From positions 1-10,800 of the forward strand of contig JBNGDO010000165.1 in NCBI GenBank assembly GCA_049975385.1: a stretch of DNA of 10,800 nt, written 5' to 3'. The position numbers and the translations under genes were made by a program. Shown here piece after piece: positions 7,499 to 10,800 of the stretch (within the stretch, counting starts at the first letter, position 1; every line of letters begins with the position of its first letter). Under the pieces are notes generated by a model. It saw only the letters and a list, made by a program, of their open reading frames with translations. It did not search any database and was not told the DNA's origin. Source of the DNA: DSWT01 sp049975385. GTDB taxonomy: Bacteria; Chloroflexota; Anaerolineae; B4-G1; SLSP01.

Positions 7499-7526
7499 TT
7501 GCATCTTTTACTCTTTGTGGTATGAT
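7499..7526 (+). promoter_or_regulatory. Predicted promoter of rpmB
   Basis: An extended -10 (TG at 7518-7519, TATGAT at 7521-7526) is preceded, at 16 bp, by a poor -35 (TTGCAT, 7499-7504). Transcription would begin near 7533, leaving a leader of about 28 nt with AGAGGTG before the rpmB ATG. The -10 is good and the -35 weak. Confidence 0.45.
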
Positions 7527-7527
7527 A
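7522..7527 (-). promoter_or_regulatory. Candidate -10 element for the yloU-fakA-recG-coaD operon
   Basis: On the minus strand the same bases read TATCAT, so the divergent -10 elements would overlap almost completely inside GGTATGATACC (7519-7529). Transcription would begin near 7515, about 33 nt before the operon's first ATG. I see no convincing -35 at 16-18 bp, so this is tentative. Confidence 0.3.
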
Positions 7528-7560
7528 CCCTCCGTCATCGAGACAGAAGAGGTGAAAAAA

Positions 7561-7746
7561 ATGGCAAAATGTGAAATCTGCGGTAAAATCCCAATGTTTG
7601 GACACAATGTCAGTCACTCGAACCAGGCGACCAACCGGCAATTCCGCCCTAACATCCAGCGCAAGCGGGTGCTGATTGATGGCGCATGGCGGCGTATCCA
7701 CATCTGTACTCGCTGTTTGCGCACGCTATCCCGTGGTGATAAGTAA
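7561..7746 (+). CDS. rpmB: 50S ribosomal protein L28
   Basis: The 61-residue basic protein of the large ribosomal subunit has the normal length for the short Gram-positive-type L28. It begins MAKCEICGKIPMFGHNVSHS and contains the typical RQFRPNIQRKRV segment (27-37). Cys4, Cys7, Cys49 and Cys52 form two CxxC pairs that can hold zinc (the C+ form of L28). The ATG at 7561 follows an AGAGGTG site. It stands alone on the plus strand, divergent from the yloU-fakA operon and convergent with rpe, with a hairpin after it. The divergent rpmB/yloU arrangement is also found in Bacillus. Confidence 0.97.
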   Translation: MAKCEICGKIPMFGHNVSHSNQATNRQFRPNIQRKRVLIDGAWRRIHICTRCLRTLSRGDK

Positions 7747-7771
7747 CGTACATTGCACTGAAATCCAAGCG

Positions 7772-7804
7772 ACAGCCCCGTTGACCGACCGGAAACGGGG
7801 CTGT
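7772..7804. terminator. Hairpin between convergent rpmB and rpe
   Basis: An 11-bp perfect stem, ACAGCCCCGTT with AACGGGGCTGT, surrounds an 11-nt loop, 25 nt past the rpmB stop and 13 nt past the rpe stop. The stem is strong, but the following bases have only a broken T-rich tail (TTGCGTTTC on the plus strand, CGCTTGGATTTC on the minus). It may serve both genes as an inefficient or Rho-assisted terminator. Confidence 0.65.
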
Positions 7805-7817
7805 TGCGTTTCATACG

Positions 7818-8501
7818 CTAGACAACGCCGCGCGTAGCGCCAATGCTCCCACGCAGGGCTGTTATAGCTTCTGCTACACCTTCAGGCACAGCGAAGATTG
7901 CAGAACCCGCAACCAAATGATCGGCCCCATGCGCCACCACTAGGGGGGCGGTCTCCACATTGATGCCCCCATCCACCGATAACCATGCCCTGCTACCGGC
8001 TGCGTCTAGGATGCCCCGCACGGCGGCAATTTTGGGCAGCATCTGCGGTAAAAAGTCCTGACCGCCGAACCCGGGATTCACCGTCATCACCAGAACCAAA
8101 TCTACCATGCCCACGACATAACGCAAAATCGATTCTGGCGTTGCCGGATTCAAAGACACGCCGGCCTGCACCCCCAGCCCGCGGATCTGTCGCAAGACCT
8201 GATGCAGATGGATCGTCGCCTCGGGATGCACCGTCAGCACATCCGCCCCCGCCTGCGCGAAGGCTTCTACATAGCGTTCCGGAGATTCCACCATCAGATG
8301 AACGTCGAGAGGCAGTTGCGTGACTTTGCGTAGTGCCGCCACCACCGGTGGGCCAATCGTCATATTCGGCACAAAATGGCCATCCATCACATCCACGTGG
8401 ATGACATCCGCGTCGGCCGTCTCCGCCATCTTGATAGCCGCGCCAAGATAAGCAAAATCGGCAGAAAGTATCGATGGTGCGATGCGTACATATCCGTCCA
8501 T
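7818..8501 (-). CDS. rpe: Ribulose-phosphate 3-epimerase
   Basis: The enzyme interconverts ribulose 5-phosphate and xylulose 5-phosphate in the pentose phosphate pathway. The 227-residue TIM-barrel protein matches family length. Motifs: APSILSADF (8-16), VIHVDVMDGHFVPN (33-46) with metal-ligand His35 and catalytic/metal Asp37, DVHLMV (66-71) with His68, MTVNPGFGGQ (139-148), VDGGIN (176-181) with catalytic Asp177, and AGSAIF (198-203). All metal ligands are present. I start at the ATG 8499-8501, where family similarity begins. There is only a weak CAGG in front of it; upstream in-frame GTG and TTG codons exist but have no ribosome site. A paralogous role such as allulose-6-phosphate epimerase is possible, because an RpiR-type regulator is encoded divergently, but closeness to rpmB fits housekeeping rpe. 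Confidence 0.94.
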   Translation of the reverse strand: MDGYVRIAPSILSADFAYLGAAIKMAETADADVIHVDVMDGHFVPNMTIGPPVVAALRKVTQLPLDVHLMVESPERYVEAFAQAGADVLTVHPEATIHLHQVLRQIRGLGVQAGVSLNPATPESILRYVVGMVDLVLVMTVNPGFGGQDFLPQMLPKIAAVRGILDAAGSRAWLSVDGGINVETAPLVVAHGADHLVAGSAIFAVPEGVAEAITALRGSIGATRGVV

Positions 8502-8507
8502 AACCTG

Positions 8508-8535
8508 GCTATGATACACCGGATACGCCAAAAGG
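8508..8535 (-). promoter_or_regulatory. Candidate promoter of rpe
   Basis: On the minus strand TTGCCT is followed after 16 bp by TATCAT. The predicted transcription start would lie only a few bases before the rpe ATG, so the transcript would be leaderless or nearly so, consistent with the poor ribosome site. The -35 is 4 of 6 and the -10 is 5 of 6 to consensus. Confidence 0.4.
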
Positions 8536-8637
8536 CAACCATACGATGGATATCAACTGCTTTCCCTAAACTATTTCATGCGATGACACCTTCCATTAAC
8601 AAAACGTTACAAAACAATTACCGAAAAGAAAATAGTA

Positions 8638-8666
8638 TTGACACGCATTTCTCGGAATGGTATCAT
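8638..8666 (+). promoter_or_regulatory. Strong promoter of the RpiR-family gene
   Basis: A perfect TTGACA (8638-8643), 17-bp spacer and TATCAT (8661-8666) with an extended TG at 8658-8659 form a near-consensus sigma-70-type promoter. The 25 bases upstream are A-rich and could act as an UP element. Transcription should begin near 8673, and TAAGGAGG at 8713-8720 precedes the ATG at 8727. Confidence 0.8.
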
Positions 8667-8692
8667 TGAAGATAGTTCAAGCCTTTGCAAAG
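8646..8692. promoter_or_regulatory. Cluster of three short dyads over the rpiR promoter (candidate operators)
   Basis: CATTTC-TC-GGAATG (8646-8659, one mismatch) lies between -35 and -10. TTGAA-N5-TTCAA (8666-8680, perfect) is centred at 8673, the predicted transcription start. CTTTGCAAAG (8683-8692, perfect) follows 3 nt later. Repressor sites in such positions would block RNA polymerase, so autoregulation by the RpiR protein is a natural inference. I cannot tell which dyad, if any, it binds. Confidence 0.5.
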
Positions 8693-8726
8693 TTTCATAT
8701 AAGCACAAAAAATAAGGAGGCTTATA

Positions 8727-9614
8727 ATGTTTCGCGACAAGATTCAAAACAGCTACGAGGAACTCTCGCCACGCTTCCGCATCCTCGCAGATTTTATTCT
8801 CGAAAACACCCTGGACGTCGGTTTCCTGACGGCGACGGAATTGGCCCGCCGTGTTGGAGTTGATCCGGCGACCGTTGTACGCTTCTCGCAAGAACTTGGC
8901 TATTCTGGATATCGTGAGCTATCGCGTGAGATCAAACGCTACATCAACCAGCAATTGGCGCTACGTTACAAAAAAGGTGCAGCCGAAGCCGAGGGCTTGA
9001 CCGAATATGTGACCATACTGATCGACGAATTGAGCGACCGCACTTTGGATATGAAAGCGGACGCTAAATATATTGCAGAGGCTGCCCAAACCATCCATAC
9101 AGCCGATCGGGTTTTCGTCACCAGTGCAACGGAAGGATACGGTGTCGCCTTGCTGTGGAGCACCTACCTAAGCCTCCTAGGGATCGAAACCTATCCCATT
9201 CGTGCCGATTATGCACAAGCAGCGATCCTGCTGCAAACGCTTGAGCCAGAAGACTTACTGATTGCAATTTCATTGGGGCTAGGTCCGGGAACTGAAATTG
9301 GGCACCTTCTCAGCGCCGCCAAAGAGCACGGTGCGCACACAATGTCCATCACCACCAGTCCCACCCTGCTGCCGGCGCGCCAGGCTGATATCAATCTGGT
9401 TGCACCCTCCAAGACACCCGCAGGCTATCCCTCCTTCGACACGTTGATGGCTGTCCTTTCATTGTTGTGGCAAGCGCTTATTAACGAAGGTGCTGAAAAA
9501 AGCCATAACAACATCGCCGCCGCTATGCAAGCGCTCAACGACCTCGTCGAGCAAAGAGACAAAGTGCCTACCTACGACATTGCAGCGTTGCTGCGGCTCT
9601 GGGGACAAGAGTAA
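8727..9614 (+). CDS. MurR/RpiR family transcriptional regulator (HTH + SIS)
   Basis: A 295-residue DNA-binding regulator. The N-terminal HTH_6 domain (1-75) shows SYEELSPRFRILADFILEN (9-27), then the helix-turn-helix ATELARRVGVDPATVVRFSQ (36-55) and LGYSGYREL (57-65). The C-terminal SIS domain (about 115-255) usually senses a phosphosugar; it contains RVFVTSATEGYGVALLW (128-144), LIAISLGLGPGTEIGHLL (178-195) and a GAHTMSITTSP strand (202-212). The usual GxGxS start of the SIS loop is VTSATEG here, so the ligand may be unusual. A tail of about 40 residues follows. The ATG at 8727 has an ideal TAAGGAGG 6 nt upstream. Its divergent neighbour is rpe, and family members commonly control pentose or amino-sugar genes, so sugar-phosphate control is likely but the target is not shown. 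Confidence 0.92.
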   Translation: MFRDKIQNSYEELSPRFRILADFILENTLDVGFLTATELARRVGVDPATVVRFSQELGYSGYRELSREIKRYINQQLALRYKKGAAEAEGLTEYVTILIDELSDRTLDMKADAKYIAEAAQTIHTADRVFVTSATEGYGVALLWSTYLSLLGIETYPIRADYAQAAILLQTLEPEDLLIAISLGLGPGTEIGHLLSAAKEHGAHTMSITTSPTLLPARQADINLVAPSKTPAGYPSFDTLMAVLSLLWQALINEGAEKSHNNIAAAMQALNDLVEQRDKVPTYDIAALLRLWGQE

Positions 9615-9633
9615 ACGACGGCGTACAAATGAA

Positions 9634-9665
9634 AAAAAGGGAGAGTGTATACACTCTCCCTTTTT
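9634..9665. terminator. Bidirectional intrinsic terminator
   Basis: A perfect 32-bp palindrome centred at 9649/9650: a run of five A, then GGGAGAGTGTA, its complement, and a run of five T. It sits between the stop of the rpiR gene (9614) and the stop of the convergent esterase gene (9682), giving a GC-containing stem and a U-tract in both directions. Confidence 0.92.
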
Positions 9666-9681
9666 CGTTCTCCAACTGACG

Positions 9682-10731
9682 TTACGGTTTGGGATCAACT
9701 ATTGGTTCAGGTTCCCAAAGCGGCAGAGCATCGAAGGAGCGAGGCCACGTCAACGTGTAAAAATCAACATAATCTACCAGACCGCCCCGCCACAGAGCAT
9801 CGACGTGCCCTCCTTCATGGACCTGATAGGTCACATCTGCCCCGTACTCAACTAGGACATCGTAGAATTGCAATGTAGAAGCCCTGGCCCAGTCCAAACT
9901 CCCAGCATCCAAATAGATACGCATCCCCGTGACGCCTTGTTTTGCCAGTAAGAAAGGATCATATTGTGGCATAGGACGGTTCAAAGCCAGTGCCGGGCTA
10001 TGCCCTCCGACAATACTGAAGAGATCTTGGTGCCGCAATGCAATCTCAATGGACCACACGCCGCCTCGGGAAATACCCCCGATTGCACGTGCAGCCGGAT
10101 CGCGCCATGTCCTGTAGGTTTGCTCTACGAGCGGGAGCATTTCATCCACAAACATGCCCTCGAAAGACCAGGCACCGCCACTAGAATTCACATACAATCC
10201 ATCGGAACTCACACCAGGCAGCACCACAATAAATGGTCCAATAATTCCCCGACTAGTCCAATCGTCCACTAATTCATCAATGCCCAGTGTAATCCAATGC
10301 CGTTCATCCAGGGGCCAACCGTGAAGCATGTACAATACCGGGAAAGCTTTATCAGAATAGTCGTCATAACATGGCGGTAGATGTACCAAAAAACGGACCT
10401 CTTCTCGCATTGTCTCGCTGACCAAAGATGCGGATTCAGTCCGACCACGAAGATAAGGACAAGAGAAAGGTGTAGGTGTAGGCGACGGCAATGGCGTCGG
10501 TTCAGGAGTCGGTGACAGTGTAGGCAATATTGTAGTCGTAGAGGTAATTGACATCTCCAAAGAAGGGGTAGCTTGCACAGCCGTCGTGGAAAGCGAAGCG
10601 GCAACTGGAGTATGGCTCGCACCCTCCACCTCATCAACCTCAATGCTTTGACAACCTGCCAGAAGCCCTAAAAGCAGGAGCACAAACACAAGCCAGAGTC
10701 TACTGCCCACATTCGATCCTAACACACTCAT
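9682..10731 (-). CDS. Lipoprotein esterase of the esterase D / EntES-like alpha/beta-hydrolase family
   Basis: The 349-residue protein has a lipoprotein signal peptide (hydrophobic 13-25) with lipobox LLAGC (Cys27), so it should be exported and lipid-anchored outside the membrane. A Ser/Thr/Pro-rich linker follows (about 40-90, with PTPEPTPLPSPTPTP). The hydrolase domain (about 100-335) carries FPVLYMLHGWP (130-140) for the oxyanion region, nucleophile Ser221 in GGISRGG (218-224), Asp275 or Asp280 in YLDAGSLDW as the acid, and His309 in EGGHVDALWR (306-315). The triad looks intact; the family includes feruloyl/acetylxylan and siderophore esterases, and the substrate is unknown. The ATG at 10729-10731 has little ribosome-site support. 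A GTG at 10708-10710 (residue 8) has AGGA about 6 nt upstream and would give a more typical short signal peptide. No clear promoter separates it from the 5S rRNA gene. Confidence 0.88.
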   Translation of the reverse strand: MSVLGSNVGSRLWLVFVLLLLGLLAGCQSIEVDEVEGASHTPVAASLSTTAVQATPSLEMSITSTTTILPTLSPTPEPTPLPSPTPTPFSCPYLRGRTESASLVSETMREEVRFLVHLPPCYDDYSDKAFPVLYMLHGWPLDERHWITLGIDELVDDWTSRGIIGPFIVVLPGVSSDGLYVNSSGGAWSFEGMFVDEMLPLVEQTYRTWRDPAARAIGGISRGGVWSIEIALRHQDLFSIVGGHSPALALNRPMPQYDPFLLAKQGVTGMRIYLDAGSLDWARASTLQFYDVLVEYGADVTYQVHEGGHVDALWRGGLVDYVDFYTLTWPRSFDALPLWEPEPIVDPKP

Positions 10732-10755
10732 CTATCCAAATATCAAAAAACAGTT

Positions 10756-10800
10756 CCTTGGCAATGACCTACTCTCCCACCCCGCTACCAGGGCAGTACC
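10756..10800 (-). rRNA. rrf: 5S rRNA, 3' part (runs off the window)
   Basis: The minus strand reads GGTACTGCCC at the window edge, then GTGGGAGAGTAGGTC and TTGCCAAGG, the conserved 3' third of bacterial 5S rRNA: domain gamma with the loop E GAGAGTAGG element, then the closing strand of helix I. About 45 of roughly 117 bases are inside. The exact 3' end is uncertain by a few bases. Six T follow at 10745-10750 on the minus strand. Confidence 0.88.

Noticed and set aside
7483..7701. N-terminal extension of the Asp23-family reading frame up to 7701
   Set aside because: It would run through the divergent promoter and the rpmB coding start; homology and a strong ribosome site place the start at 7482.
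8599..8615. ACAAAAC repeated with a 10-bp period upstream of the rpiR promoter
   Set aside because: Low-complexity A-rich DNA; it may be part of an UP-type element but is too simple to call a binding site.
9624..9675. Near-identical peptide strings (KKGECIHSPF) read from both strands around 9640-9660
   Set aside because: An artefact of the perfect palindrome of the terminator, not a duplicated coding segment.
10440..10540. Repetitive stretch suggesting a minisatellite in the esterase gene
   Set aside because: It encodes the Pro/Thr linker; the repetition follows from protein composition, without an exact DNA repeat unit.
1..10800. Search for CRISPR repeats, transposase genes, tRNAs, toxin-antitoxin or phage-defence genes
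   Set aside because: None seen on either strand; almost all DNA is explained by housekeeping genes.

Overview
The window reads as chromosomal housekeeping DNA from a member of the Chloroflexota, probably Anaerolineae/Caldilineae. This is inferred from the Pro/Thr-rich linker behind a lipoprotein signal, an L28 protein with two CxxC pairs, a RecG with a long N-terminal extension, and gene order shared with Gram-positive phyla. It cannot be proven from the sequence alone. Coding is dense and nothing looks phage- or transposon-derived.

Region 1 (87-7482, minus strand) is one likely seven-gene operon. In transcription order it encodes an Asp23/YloU-family protein, a fatty acid kinase catalytic subunit (FakA/YloV), two tandem DegV-family fatty-acid-binding proteins (FakB-like), the RecG helicase, phosphopantetheine adenylyltransferase (CoaD), and a small coiled-coil protein resembling the actinobacterial septation factor SepIVA. 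Gaps are 10, 83, 6 and 69 nt, then a 4-nt overlap, then 29 nt. FakB presents a fatty acid to FakA, which phosphorylates it to acyl-phosphate for phospholipid synthesis. CoaD feeds the CoA/acyl-carrier branch of the same metabolism. The 69-nt gap before recG holds a short direct repeat, and the 83-nt gap before the first FakB-like gene holds a hairpin.

Region 2 (7483-7820) starts with a 78-nt divergent promoter region with overlapping -10 elements. It drives the operon one way and rpmB (ribosomal protein L28) the other. The order rpmB / yloU-fakA-...-recG, with rpe next door, matches the arrangement known from Bacillus. A GC-rich hairpin separates rpmB from the convergent rpe gene.

Region 3 (7818-9665) contains rpe (ribulose-phosphate 3-epimerase, minus strand) and, divergently, a MurR/RpiR-type regulator with an HTH and a SIS sugar-phosphate domain. 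The regulator has a consensus-like promoter overlaid by three short dyads, one centred on the predicted start of transcription. A perfect 32-bp palindrome with A and T tracts (9634-9665) is a bidirectional terminator.

Region 4 (9682-10800) holds a lipid-anchored extracellular esterase on the minus strand. It starts only about 25-45 nt downstream of the 3' end of a 5S rRNA gene that runs off the window edge.

I see no CRISPR array, tRNA, insertion sequence or defence system. The most interesting content is the compact fatty-acid-kinase locus with one canonical and one divergent FakB, the SepIVA-like gene, the operator cluster at rpiR, and the 5S-esterase junction.
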